DNA of 64,000 nt from positions 1,736,001-1,800,000 of the forward strand of contig NZ_JACHXY010000001.1 of assembly GCF_014192415.1 (NCBI RefSeq). The letters are read 5' to 3'. This DNA is from Microbacterium proteolyticum (GTDB lineage Bacteria; Actinomycetota; Actinomycetes; Actinomycetales; Microbacteriaceae). Made by a program: the position numbers and the translations under genes. Shown here one piece after another: positions 9,701-17,330 of this stretch (the stretch's first letter is position 1; every line of letters begins with the position of its first letter). Below the pieces are notes generated by a model, which did no database searches, was not told where the DNA came from, and was given only the letters and a program-made list of their open reading frames with translations.

Positions 9701-10488
9701 TGCAGCGGGAGCCGCTGGGCGGCTGGGGTGAGGCGTCGGTGGGCACCGGCGCGATGTCGGGCGGGCCGAACCGCCTGGTCACCCTCGGCTCGTGGCGGCC
9801 GTCGTCGGGCGGTGCGTCGTCGTCGACGCTGCACCTGCGCGGGCTCGACAGCCGCATCACGGCCCTCATCGAGGCGGCGCAGCCGACCCTGTCGTACGAG
9901 GCGTTCGAGTGGCTCCGTCGCGGAGCGTTGTCGGATGCCGTGGCGTGGGACCGTGAGTTCGGCCGGGTCACCGACGTCTCACGCCTGGGGGTCGAGCGCA
10001 ACCTCCGCCGGTATCGTCCGGCCGACGTCGCGATACGCGCCACCGGCGACGCGGCCTGGCAGGCGGTGCTGCGCGTTCTCGTCGCGGCGGTGCGGTCGGG
10101 CTCGACGTTCACGCTCAGCACGCCCGTGGGGCTCCCCGCGGCGGTGCGTCACCTGCTCGGCGAGGCGAACGTCGCGGTCTCGGTCGAGAGCGACGCGGAG
10201 TGGTTGCAGCGCCTGGCGAGTGGCATCCCGGATGCCGACGCGGCCGATGCCGTCATCACGCCGGTGCGGCCGCAGCGGATCCGTCTGGTGGGCCCGGCCG
10301 ACACTGTCGTCGCCCTTCGCGCGGCGGTCGCCGAGACCGCGGGGGCCGACCTGTCGCTGACGGTGTACGCCGACGAGGTCACCACCGCCGGCCGCCTGGA
10401 GCTGCTGCCGTTCCTGCGCGAGCAGGCGGTGTCGATCGCCGCACACCGCTACGGCCTCCCCGACCCCTGGTCGGCCGAGATCATCTGA
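6727..10488 (+). CDS. PutA-like proline/P5C dehydrogenase homologue with both active sites apparently lost
   Basis: The 1253-residue protein has the full PutA layout: a PRODH-like barrel (about 100-430), a linker with acidic repeats (about 430-560) and an ALDH-like half (about 590-1030) plus a C-terminal domain. Framework motifs persist (WAFAADVEHAAER, AVLTRVLEEP, HHGW, WNAPVGL, a C-terminal LGGWGEASVG...GGPNRL), so homology is clear. Key residues do not. The PRODH block normally KVRLVKGAN reads RVTLRLSDE (282-290). The NLDMEEY region reads VTLVASGRD. The ALDH catalytic Cys in GQ-R-C-S-A is Ala828 (GQAATA), and the general-base Glu of ETGGKN is Phe794 (FTAGRN). The frame is intact over 3.8 kb, so it is probably a maintained pseudoenzyme. 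This comparison relies on remembered family motifs. Confidence 0.85.
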   Translation: MSTNDPRATGPALSSDLASRAAAAARTFRPRAEVPSSPRRGILPTDPDAASFVARVSDGVVRPESLTAAAVALHRLAADIPSTLPWFVRGALQIGAAVAPVLPTPAVPIVRRALRDLLGLLSLDARPERLAAELSAAAENGAILDVRLIGPAVRGETGARRRVDGIRTLVSRDDVARVSFSLSDIVVRRNRWAFAADVEHAAERVLPVLLAAEAAGTHVTLVASGRDDLDATVAVLTRVLEEPRLLAARAGIALPIGVAETLDAVRELAAWARVRVAQDGGRVTLRLSDEAIDTADVVDAAHHGWTAPAVTTREEVDAALVRTVREAVTSRGVEGLSLEVATADPERAALALALAAEAEATLRLVLPRAAPWAPDDEYVVATAAVHPDDLDAVAGRLTAQYASAVAAAPALPLATPDRAADADDERGAVDADAHVDADADAESDIDEQELPETVAVSARVRRALAAADASIPAVRGPQRGGEDDPAILRERAADDASEPGLTQAVLGIAREAAASGDTSSLGPDVQQMLFGGQAFVDTAVFSARESAEPVGGAPGFRNVADTDPTVADDRAWAADVLARVAVSTAGDATAAAGRIDDEHGLDAAVRRVRAAAEPWGALAAADRASVLQSAARTLAARRAELVEVLAAEGGALLAEADAEVSQAVDAAAYYAATAKELDRVPGAVFVPDRVSVVAPRWNAPVGLCAAETLAALAAGSGVLLTPSPRARRAGAVVAEALWAAGVPRDLLVYVDLNEEASGRALIVHPGVDRVLLAGARATAERFAAWRPAAKVQAFTAGRNAAIVAPSADLDAAVSDIVAGAFARAGQAATAVSLVILVGAVGRSAAFLEQLADTVSSLRVGPADDPLSDIGPLVEEPTGEVRRALTVRGEGERWLVEPRELDLGADTAGRFWSPGVRTGVTAGSHLTRAAVAAPVLGILHAPTVTRAIELQNAIGSGFVAGLHTRDIGDLELWLDTAEAAVLRVNRPSTGGVVQREPLGGWGEASVGTGAMSGGPNRLVTLGSWRPSSGGASSSTLHLRGLDSRITALIEAAQPTLSYEAFEWLRRGALSDAVAWDREFGRVTDVSRLGVERNLRRYRPADVAIRATGDAAWQAVLRVLVAAVRSGSTFTLSTPVGLPAAVRHLLGEANVAVSVESDAEWLQRLASGIPDADAADAVITPVRPQRIRLVGPADTVVALRAAVAETAGADLSLTVYADEVTTAGRLELLPFLREQAVSIAAHRYGLPDPWSAEII

Positions 10489-10519
10489 CCCGAGCCCCGT
10501 CCGCGCCGCACCGCCGTGG

Positions 10520-11434
10520 TCAGTGCGCGACCGTGGTCTGCGTGAGCAGGGCGATCTCCTCCTCCGTCCACCCGTGGTCGATACGCAGGGTGTCCTTGAG
10601 CGCCGTCGCCGCTCCGGGCCGCGACAGCCCCGCGCCGCCGAACACCGCCACCGCGTCGGAATCGATCGCGGTGGCGGCTTCGCGCACGTCATCGACGAGT
10701 TCGCGGAACCGCGGCAGCCGCCCCGTGTCGCCGGGTTGGCGGCCGGGCACGATCACGAGCACGGCGGACGCCCCCGCGGCCGCCAGCAGGGTCTCGCGGC
10801 CGACGGCGATCCAGAACACCGAGGTCGCTGCGGTGGTCACGACGATGATGACGATGCCCACCGCGACGGCGCCGGTGTCGGAGAACACTCCGGCGGGACC
10901 GCCGTCGGCCCCGCCGGCGGCGCCGAGCACGATCGCCCGCGCCGTGCAGTACAGCGCGAAGACCCCCAGTGCTCCCGCGAGCAGACGGATCGAGGCGCGG
11001 TGCGCGTGACGGGATCGGAGGGCCGCCAGCGCACCGCAGACACCGACCACCGCGAAGGTCGCTGCCCGCACGATGGCGGCCTCGTCGACCGGCAAGACCA
11101 GCGACGTCACGGCGACGGCGACCACGCCGGCCGCCGCGATGAGCATGAACCAGCGGTTCCCCCGCGCGGGGCTCAGCGCGTGGAACGCGAACGGGATGAT
11201 CGCCGGTCCGAGCACCATCAGCGCGTTGGCGGCGGCGAACGCCGCTGACCCGCCGACGTTGATCCACACGAGGTACATCGCCGATGCGCTCACCTCGGCC
11301 ACGCCGGCGATCGTCGCGTACTGCAGCGAGGCGCCGGTCGAGCCGTCCCGCCCGACCAGGAGGAGACCCACGAGCAGCAGGACGCCGGTCGCGACGAGGC
11401 ACGTGACCGACAGCAGCATCACGATCGTCACCAT
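10520..11434 (-). CDS. Unrecognised seven-helix membrane protein with soluble C-terminal tail
   Basis: I do not recognise this 304-residue protein. Seven hydrophobic segments can be seen, starting with IVMLLSVTCLVATGVLLLVGLL, then around AEVSASAMYLVW, ALMVLGPAIIPFAFHAL, FMLIAAAGVVAVAV, ATFAVVGVCGALAAL, LLAGALGVFALYC and VGIVIIVVTTAATSVFWIAVG. They are followed by about 85 soluble residues with no GGDEF, kinase or HTH motif. The topology resembles seven-helix sensor modules of actinobacterial signalling proteins. ATG 11434 is preferred because it begins just before helix 1. Upstream in-frame codons add an arginine-rich leader. It is convergent with the PutA-like gene, with a 31-nt gap. Confidence 0.6.
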   Translation of the reverse strand: MVTIVMLLSVTCLVATGVLLLVGLLLVGRDGSTGASLQYATIAGVAEVSASAMYLVWINVGGSAAFAAANALMVLGPAIIPFAFHALSPARGNRWFMLIAAAGVVAVAVTSLVLPVDEAAIVRAATFAVVGVCGALAALRSRHAHRASIRLLAGALGVFALYCTARAIVLGAAGGADGGPAGVFSDTGAVAVGIVIIVVTTAATSVFWIAVGRETLLAAAGASAVLVIVPGRQPGDTGRLPRFRELVDDVREAATAIDSDAVAVFGGAGLSRPGAATALKDTLRIDHGWTEEEIALLTQTTVAH

Positions 11435-11540
11435 GGGCCCGACCCTCTCACCGCGTTCACGGACGACACCGACGGTATTGCGGCGCGCGACGCCCCCGCA
11501 AGCGCTGGTGTTCGCGCGCGGCAGCCGGCCCACCCACGCG

Positions 11541-11589
11541 GAACGCCCGCCCCCACGGCATCCGGATGATGCGACGGGGACGGGCGTTC
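11541..11589 (-). terminator. Hairpin ending the mtn transport operon
   Basis: GAACGCCCGCCCCC pairs with GGGGACGGGCGTTC (one mismatch) across a 21-nt loop. It lies just past the mtnD stop at 11603 in the minus direction and fits a transcription terminator for the nine-gene operon. Confidence 0.6.
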
Positions 11590-11602
11590 GGGAGAAGCGG
11601 GA

Positions 11603-12184
11603 TCAGGCGAGCTGCGCGCGACGCTCCGCCAGCTGGTCGAACGAGGCGAAGGACTCCGCGATCGGGCTGCCGGTGAAGTGACCGACCCAGCCGTCGTCGT
11701 CGTGGAAGAAGCGCACGCTCACGTAGTGGGGCGAGGTGCCCATGTCGAACCAGTGCGTGGTGTTCGCCGGCACCGAGATCAGGTCGCCCGCCTCGCAGTA
11801 GACCGCGTGCACCTTCTCGTTCGCGTGCAGGTAGAACACGCCGGCACCCTTGGCGAAGTAGCGGTCCTCGTCGTCGTCGTGCGCGTGCTCCGAGAGGAAT
11901 TTCTCGCGGAACGGCGTCTTCACCTCGTCGTAGTCGGCCTGCGCGGGGTCGAGCGCGACGACGTCGACGAGGGTGTAGCCCTCACGGTCCTTCACCTCGC
12001 CGATCTCGTCGGCGTACAGGGCGAGAACCTCGTCCTGCGAGGCGCCGGTGGCGACGTCCTTGACCTCCCAGCGCGAGAAGCGGGCGCCGAGCTCGGCGAG
12101 GGCCTCGCGGATCTCGCTCTCTTCGGTGGTCTCGAGCACGGGCGTGCTCGGGTCGGTTTCTTTCCAGACGGTCAGCAGGGTCAT
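11603..12184 (-). CDS. mtnD: Acireductone dioxygenase
   Basis: This 193-residue cupin oxidises acireductone with O2 in the last step of methionine salvage. The Fe form gives formate and 4-methylthio-2-oxobutanoate. The Ni form gives CO, formate and methylthiopropionate. Metal ligands are visible as His100, His102 and Glu106 (HAHDDDE) and His144 (TTHWFD). The neighbouring FREKFLSEH and EAGDLISVPA blocks are also diagnostic. ATG 12184 has a strong AAAGGAG site. It is the last gene of the operon, 44 nt after mtnB, the only real gap in the series, and a terminator hairpin follows. Confidence 0.93.
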   Translation of the reverse strand: MTLLTVWKETDPSTPVLETTEESEIREALAELGARFSRWEVKDVATGASQDEVLALYADEIGEVKDREGYTLVDVVALDPAQADYDEVKTPFREKFLSEHAHDDDEDRYFAKGAGVFYLHANEKVHAVYCEAGDLISVPANTTHWFDMGTSPHYVSVRFFHDDDGWVGHFTGSPIAESFASFDQLAERRAQLA

Positions 12185-12228
12185 GGCCGCTCCTTTCGTT
12201 GGGGGTGGGGAGGATGGATGCCGGTGGC

Positions 12229-12864
12229 TCAGCGCGTCGCGACGGCGAAGCGCAGCAGCCACTCGGTGATCTCGAGGTGACGACGGGCCGCGGCCACGTC
12301 GCTGCCCCAGGCGTACATGCCGTGGTTCGCCACGATCAGTGCGGGGACCTCGGGCACCTCGGCGGTGGCGGGACGGTAGACCTCGTCGAACCAGCCGGCT
12401 TCGACGGTCATGTCCTGGTGGTTGCGGATGACGGGAACGGTGACCGTCTCGTCGTCGGCGAGGTGGCCGATGCCCTTGAGCATCTCCATGTCGCGGATCT
12501 CGACGCCGCCCGGCCACCGGTGTCCGGCGACGACGGCGTCGAACGCGTGCACGTGGAACACCGCGTTCGCGCCCGTGCGTGCGGCGATGTGGGCGTGCAG
12601 GCCCGACTCCGCCGACGGGGGACGCTGATCGTCGGGGTCGATCGCCTCGCCGTTCGCGTCGATCAGCACGACGTCGGCGTCGGTGAGCAGCGACTTGTCG
12701 AGGCCCGACGCGGTGACGGCGAGGACGAGCGGGTCGCGGTCGACGACGACCGAGAGGTTGCCCGAGGTTCCGCGCATCCAGCCGTAGCCCGAGAAGCGCG
12801 AGGCCTCGGCCGCGAGGGCGGCGCCGGCGGCGTGCACGAGGTCGCGGGAGGGGAGGACGGTCAT
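12229..12864 (-). CDS. mtnB: Methylthioribulose-1-phosphate dehydratase
   Basis: This 211-residue class II aldolase/adducin-fold enzyme dehydrates 5-methylthioribulose-1-phosphate to the diketo phosphate used by MtnC. WMRGTSGNLSV is the N-terminal phosphate-binding block. PPSAESGLHAHI contains the catalytic-type Glu, HVHAFDAVV gives the HxH zinc ligands, and VANHGMYAWG supplies the third His. The fold alone would also allow a 5-deoxyribulose-1-phosphate-type aldolase, but the adjacent mtnC and mtnD argue for dehydratase. ATG 12864 overlaps the mtnC stop by 4 nt (ATGA). Confidence 0.88.
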   Translation of the reverse strand: MTVLPSRDLVHAAGAALAAEASRFSGYGWMRGTSGNLSVVVDRDPLVLAVTASGLDKSLLTDADVVLIDANGEAIDPDDQRPPSAESGLHAHIAARTGANAVFHVHAFDAVVAGHRWPGGVEIRDMEMLKGIGHLADDETVTVPVIRNHQDMTVEAGWFDEVYRPATAEVPEVPALIVANHGMYAWGSDVAAARRHLEITEWLLRFAVATR

Positions 12865-13565
12865 CGGGTCACCTCGATCTCGTCGAAGGATGCCACGGCG
12901 GGGGAGGCGAATGCGGTTCCGGCCCACGGTTCGCCGGCGCGGTCGAGGGCGACCACCTGCCAGCCGGCCGCGAGGGCCGCCGTCACCTCGTCGGGGTGGT
13001 CGGTGAGGAACAGCGCGCGCTCGGGGGCGACGTCGAGGGCGGCGGCGATCGCGTCGAACGACGTGCGCTCCTTCTTCGGCCCGGCCTTGACCGTGTCGAA
13101 GAAGTCCTCGACGAGCGGGGTCAGGTCGCCCTGCGGCGCGTGACGGAACCACGGCACCTGCGAGGCGACCGAGCCCGAGGAGTACACGGCGAGACGGATG
13201 CCGTCCTCGTGCCACGCGTGCAATCGCTGCGGCACGTCGTCGAAGAACTGCGAGTGGATCTCGCCCGCGGCGAAGCCCTCGGCCCAGATGATCCCCTGCA
13301 GCGTCTTCAGCGGGGTGGACTTCACGTCCTTCGCCATCAGACCGCGCAGCGCATCGGCGATCTCGGCGTCGGAGGCATCGGCATCCAGGCCCGTCTCGGC
13401 GATCGCGTCGACGCGGGCGGTGCGGACGGTGTCGTCGTCGCGCCCGAGCACCTCTTCGAGACGCGGGCGGGCGTAGTCGTACAGGTCGCCGAGGATGAAC
13501 CCGGCGGCGGACGTGGTGCCCTCGATGTCGAGCACGACCGCGTCGGCGGTGGCGGAGACGGTCAT
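12861..13565 (-). CDS. mtnC: Acireductone synthase (2,3-diketo-5-methylthiopentyl-1-phosphate enolase-phosphatase)
   Basis: This 234-residue HAD-superfamily enzyme both enolises and dephosphorylates the MtnB product to give acireductone. HAD motif I is DIEGTT at about residues 13-18, the variant typical of MtnC. Motif II Ser is in AVYSSGSVASQ, the Lys is in TVKAGPKKERTSF, and motif III is LFLTDHPDEVTAAL. The length matches the family. ATG 13565 overlaps the stop of the hydroxyacid dehydrogenase gene by 4 nt, so translation is coupled on both sides. Confidence 0.92.
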   Translation of the reverse strand: MTVSATADAVVLDIEGTTSAAGFILGDLYDYARPRLEEVLGRDDDTVRTARVDAIAETGLDADASDAEIADALRGLMAKDVKSTPLKTLQGIIWAEGFAAGEIHSQFFDDVPQRLHAWHEDGIRLAVYSSGSVASQVPWFRHAPQGDLTPLVEDFFDTVKAGPKKERTSFDAIAAALDVAPERALFLTDHPDEVTAALAAGWQVVALDRAGEPWAGTAFASPAVASFDEIEVTR

Positions 13566-14530
13566 GATTTCTCTTTCGTGTCGATGAAGGATGCCACGGC
13601 GGCGGCCGCCAGGCGGGAGTGCTCGACGACCACGTCGTCCGACGCCCCGGCGATGTGCGGAGTGAGCGTGACGTTCGGCAGTCGCAGCAGTTCGTCGCCG
13701 GGGGTGAGCGGTTCGTCGTGGAACACGTCGAAGCCGGCGCCGGCGATGCGGGTCTCGCGCAGCACCGCGAGGAGGGCGTCGCGGTCGACGAGTGCGGCCC
13801 GGCCGGCGTTGATCAGATACGCGTCGGGACGCAGCAGCGCGAGCTCACGCGCACCGATCAGCCCGGTGGTCGCGGGGGTCAGCGGCACGTGCAGGGTGAC
13901 GATGTCGCTGGAAGCGAGCAGGTCGTCGAGCTCGAGGTGCGTCACGTCGGAGCCCAGGGCACCGGGGGCGAGGAAGGGGTCGTAGACGGCGACGCGCATG
14001 CCGAACCCCTGCGCGCGGCGCACGACGCGCCGGCCGACCGCTCCGCCACCGACGACACCGAGCTGCCGGCCCGAGAGGCCGATGCCGCGGAACCGCGCAT
14101 AGGGCTCGAAGACGTCGGCGGTGCTCCAGTTGCCCTCCCGCAGCCACGCCGACGCCGCGGGCACGTGGCGCACGGTCGCGAGCAGAAGGGCGAGGGTGAA
14201 GTCGGCGGTCACGTCGGCGTTGCGACCCGGGGTCGTGCGCACCTCGACGCCGCGCGCGGCGCACGCGGCGAGATCGACGTTCGCGGGGTTCGCTCGGCAG
14301 GCGACGACCAACGACAGGCGGGGCGCGGCCGCGAGGGCGTCGTCGTCGACGCGGTCGAGCTCCGCGATCACGACGTCGGCTGAGGCCAGAGCCTCCGCGA
14401 ACACGGCATCGGCGGCGGCGCGCGCACCGAGCGACTGGCCGGTCTCCACATCGGATGCCGTGAACACCTCGCCCGGGAGCTCGGCGGCGGTGCGCGCGTC
14501 GAAGGGGGCGGTGACGACGATGCGGGTCAC
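13562..14530 (-). CDS. NAD-dependent D-2-hydroxyacid dehydrogenase family protein
   Basis: This 322-residue oxidoreductase has the two-domain D-isomer-specific 2-hydroxyacid dehydrogenase fold. Visible parts are the NAD-binding loop LGVVGGGAVGRRV, the conserved LHVPLTPATTGLI, INAGRAALVDRDALL, the substrate Arg in VVACRANPANVD, the Glu in FHDEPLTP and the His in TLTPHIAGA. Its substrate is not shown by sequence. Its position between the FGGY kinase and mtnC, with 4-nt overlaps on both sides, suggests it handles a pathway metabolite. A candidate is 4-methylthio-2-oxobutanoate, the MtnD product. A role on a carbon-skeleton intermediate upstream is also possible. Confidence 0.87.
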   Translation of the reverse strand: MTRIVVTAPFDARTAAELPGEVFTASDVETGQSLGARAAADAVFAEALASADVVIAELDRVDDDALAAAPRLSLVVACRANPANVDLAACAARGVEVRTTPGRNADVTADFTLALLLATVRHVPAASAWLREGNWSTADVFEPYARFRGIGLSGRQLGVVGGGAVGRRVVRRAQGFGMRVAVYDPFLAPGALGSDVTHLELDDLLASSDIVTLHVPLTPATTGLIGARELALLRPDAYLINAGRAALVDRDALLAVLRETRIAGAGFDVFHDEPLTPGDELLRLPNVTLTPHIAGASDDVVVEHSRLAAAAVASFIDTKEKS

Positions 14531-16182
14531 GCGGGGGTCCTCTCGGGGGTGGGGACGTCGGGAGCGGGCTCATCGAGGTGCGCGGCCGGGGCGCCGGCGG
14601 CGGTGCGCTCCGCCTCGGCGCGGTCATCGCCCGGGGTCGCACCGGCGGACGCGGCGTCGAGGCCGGGGGCGTCGGCATCCGGTGTCCGGCGACCGAGCGC
14701 GCGCAGCGCCGGCCACTCCGGCCGCAGCGCCGCGCGCACGCGCGCGAACACCTCTCGCGCCGACGACAGTGCGGGGGAGGGGCGCGGGGCGAACTCGACC
14801 GCGTCGGCGGGGAAGACCCGCACCGCGGCATCCAGGTCGACGGCGAGCCCCGCGGCCACCAGGGCGACGGTCGCCGCTCCCCGTGCTCCGACCTCGGGGT
14901 CGGTGGTGCGCACGATCGTGCGCCCCGACACGTCGGCCAGCAGTTGGCAGAGCAGGTCGCTGCGTGCGCCGCCGCCGCACACGGGCACGCGCTCGGCCGC
15001 CTCCAGCAGATCGAGGCACTCGGCGACCGAGAACGCGAGGCCCTCGAAGACGCTGCGCAGCAGCTGCGCCGGGGTCGTCGTGACGTTCATGCCCACCCAC
15101 GATGCCGAGGCGGCGGCATCCACGAACGGTGCGCGCTCGCCGCTGGGCGAGCCGTAGGGCAGGTAGACCACCCCGCCGCTGCCGGCCGGCGCGGTGCGCG
15201 CGAGGCGTTCGAGGTCGCTCCATCCGCGGTCGGCGAGGCCCAGGGTGTCGCGCACCCAGTCGAGGTTGGGCGTACCGACCATCGACGACAGGGCCTCGAG
15301 CACCTGGGTCCCTCGGCCGGTGGGGATGAGGATGCCGATCCCGCTGTCGGCGGCGGCACGGTCGACGCGGTTGACGGCGACGGTGGCGGTCGTGCCGAGA
15401 ACCACCCAGCCGTCCTGATCGGCGAGGGCGCCGAGCCCGACGGGGCAGGCTGCGGAGTCGACCAGCCCCGTGGCGACGGGCACGCCGGCTCGCAGGCCCA
15501 GCTCGGCGGCGGCGTCGTCGGTGAGGGTGCCGGCGCTCTCGTGGGGCGCGCGCACGGGGGCGAGCAGGTGCGCGAAGCGGCGGTGCCCGAGCGCGTCGAT
15601 CATCTCGTCGGAGTAGGCGAGCGTCGCCGGATCCAGGTACGTGCGCGACGCCTCGGAGGGATCGGTGGCGACCTCGCCGGTGAGGCGGTGACGCACCGCG
15701 TCCTTGCAGTTGAGGTGGTGGGCCGCGCGGGCGAGGGTCTCGGGCTCGGTCTCGGCGAAGCCGTCGAGCAGCACGGGGAGCGTCCCCGGGAAGCTCGCCG
15801 AACCGGTGGCGGCGATCACCGCGGCATCCCGCCCGTCGCGCTGCCACGCGGTCACGCGGTCGGCGCCCCGCCCGTCGAGCCACAGGGCGGCCGGGCGGAC
15901 CGGGCGTCCGTCGGCGTCGATGAGCCACGCCCCGTCGCCCTGGCCGGTGACACCGATCGCGACGACGTCGGGCCCCGCGCTGCGGGCCTGGGACAGGGCC
16001 TGGCGGACGGCGCCGACGACGGCCTCCCACACGAGGTCGATGTCGCTCTCGGCCGCGCCGTCGGGGGTGCGCACGACCGTGACCGCGCGGTGACCGGCGG
16101 CGAGCGTCTCGCCCTCGAGCGAGTACAGCACGGCCTTGACCGCGGTGGTTCCGGCGTCGATGCCGAGCACGGCGGGGGTCAT
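14527..16182 (-). CDS. FGGY-family ketose kinase
   Basis: This 551-residue kinase has the FGGY sugar-kinase fold: phosphate-1 loop GIDAGTTAVKAVLYS at the N terminus, GVTGQGDGAWLID, a second ATPase-type strand near GVPVATGLVDSAACPVGLG, and the C-terminal adenosine motif VPVCGGGARSDLLCQLLAD. FGGY enzymes mostly phosphorylate ketoses, several of them at C1 (fuculose, rhamnulose). About 60 residues rich in Ala, Asp, Pro and Glu extend the C terminus beyond the fold. The gene overlaps the permease stop and the dehydrogenase start by 4 nt each. I infer that it makes a ketose-1-phosphate that enters the mtnB-C-D steps. Xylulokinase-like activity is the conservative alternative. Confidence 0.88.
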   Translation of the reverse strand: MTPAVLGIDAGTTAVKAVLYSLEGETLAAGHRAVTVVRTPDGAAESDIDLVWEAVVGAVRQALSQARSAGPDVVAIGVTGQGDGAWLIDADGRPVRPAALWLDGRGADRVTAWQRDGRDAAVIAATGSASFPGTLPVLLDGFAETEPETLARAAHHLNCKDAVRHRLTGEVATDPSEASRTYLDPATLAYSDEMIDALGHRRFAHLLAPVRAPHESAGTLTDDAAAELGLRAGVPVATGLVDSAACPVGLGALADQDGWVVLGTTATVAVNRVDRAAADSGIGILIPTGRGTQVLEALSSMVGTPNLDWVRDTLGLADRGWSDLERLARTAPAGSGGVVYLPYGSPSGERAPFVDAAASASWVGMNVTTTPAQLLRSVFEGLAFSVAECLDLLEAAERVPVCGGGARSDLLCQLLADVSGRTIVRTTDPEVGARGAATVALVAAGLAVDLDAAVRVFPADAVEFAPRPSPALSSAREVFARVRAALRPEWPALRALGRRTPDADAPGLDAASAGATPGDDRAEAERTAAGAPAAHLDEPAPDVPTPERTPA

Positions 16183-17330
16183 ACGGGGCCGCCCGGGGTG
16201 GTGTCACTCGGCGGGGTCGTCGTCGCGCGTCGCCCGTTCGAGGCAGCGTCATCGGTCGCGGCGACGGCGGGTGCGGCCGGGCCGGTCGGCGCCGGGGCGC
16301 TCGACCCTGCGCCCTTCGCCGCGGGCTTGCGCTCCGCCGCCGCCCGCGCGCGCTGAGCGACGGTGTACGCCAGCACGAGGGCGACGAGCAGCACGACGCC
16401 CTGCACCGCGGCCTTGACGTTGAAGTCGAGACCGAGCAGGTCGAGGCCGTTCGCCAGGACGCCCAGGAACAGCACGCCGACGACCGTGCCGGGCACGTTG
16501 GGTCGAGAGCGCGGGTGCATCGATGCGCCGATGAACACCGCGGCGATGGCATCCAGCAGGTAGCTGAAGCCCGCGAGGGGGGTGTACAGCCGCAGCGAGG
16601 CGCTGAGCAGCACGCCGCCCGCCGCGCACAGCACGCCGGCGCCGACGTAGACGAGCACGCGGATGCGGCGGGTGCGAAGACCCGCGACGACCGCCGCGCG
16701 ATCCTGCAGGCCCATCGCCTGGATGCGCACGCCCGCGGGGGTGCGGTGCAGCAGGATGCCGACGCCGACGGCCGCGACCGCGGCGATGATCACCGGGATG
16801 CCGACGCCCAGCACGTCGCCCGAGCCGAGGAAGGTGAAGCCCTCGGGGGCGGCGCGGAAGCTGACGCTCGCCCCGCCGTTCGTGCCGATCTGCTGGGCGC
16901 TGCGGCCGATGAAGAAGGTGCCGAGGGTCGCGAGGAAGGGCGTCACACCGAGGCCCACGATCAGGAAGGCGTTGAGCGCGCCGATGAGCGCGCCGCCGAG
17001 CAGTCCGAGCAGGACGGCGACGGGCCACGGCATCCCGAACGACATCATCGATACGATCGCGAACCACGCGCCGAAGTCGACGGCGACGGCGGCCGACAGA
17101 TCGATGCCTCCGGAGGACACCACCACCGTCAGGGCGAGGGCGACCAACAGCAGGATCGCGACGCCGTCGAGCACGTTCAGCAGATTGCTCGGACGCAGGA
17201 ACGCGTCGCTGGCGAACGAGAAGAACACGACCAGCAGCGCGAAGGCGGCGACGAAGCCGTAGCGGGTGACGGTCGAGGCGGCGGAACCGGCGACCCCCGA
17301 CCAGCGGGTGCGGGTGGTGGTGGTGCTCAC
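16179..17330 (-). CDS. Sugar-type ABC transporter permease (RbsC-like), second of two
   Basis: This 383-residue inner-membrane permease belongs to the branched BPD_transp_2 family used by ribose, xylose and autoinducer-2 importers. Eight to ten hydrophobic segments are present, and the family hallmarks VVSSGGIDLSAAVAVDFGA and GLRTRRIRVLVYVGAG can be read. Residues from about 335 form a hydrophilic Ala/Pro/Thr-rich cytoplasmic tail. GTG 17330 overlaps the first permease's stop by 4 nt. Longer upstream frames run inside that gene. Two separate permease genes imply a heterodimeric channel. Confidence 0.88.
   Translation of the reverse strand: MSTTTTRTRWSGVAGSAASTVTRYGFVAAFALLVVFFSFASDAFLRPSNLLNVLDGVAILLLVALALTVVVSSGGIDLSAAVAVDFGAWFAIVSMMSFGMPWPVAVLLGLLGGALIGALNAFLIVGLGVTPFLATLGTFFIGRSAQQIGTNGGASVSFRAAPEGFTFLGSGDVLGVGIPVIIAAVAAVGVGILLHRTPAGVRIQAMGLQDRAAVVAGLRTRRIRVLVYVGAGVLCAAGGVLLSASLRLYTPLAGFSYLLDAIAAVFIGASMHPRSRPNVPGTVVGVLFLGVLANGLDLLGLDFNVKAAVQGVVLLVALVLAYTVAQRARAAAERKPAAKGAGSSAPAPTGPAAPAVAATDDAASNGRRATTTPPSDTTPGGPV

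Noticed and set aside
6727..10488. PutA-like gene as a frameshifted or decayed pseudogene
   Set aside because: The reading frame is continuous for 1253 codons with normal codon bias and conserved framework motifs, so loss of catalytic residues is not accompanied by reading-frame decay.
12229..12864. MtnB-like gene as a 5-deoxyribulose-phosphate aldolase of the DHAP-shunt type
   Set aside because: The fold is shared, but direct coupling to mtnC and the following mtnD fits the dehydratase route. Aldolase remains a minor alternative.
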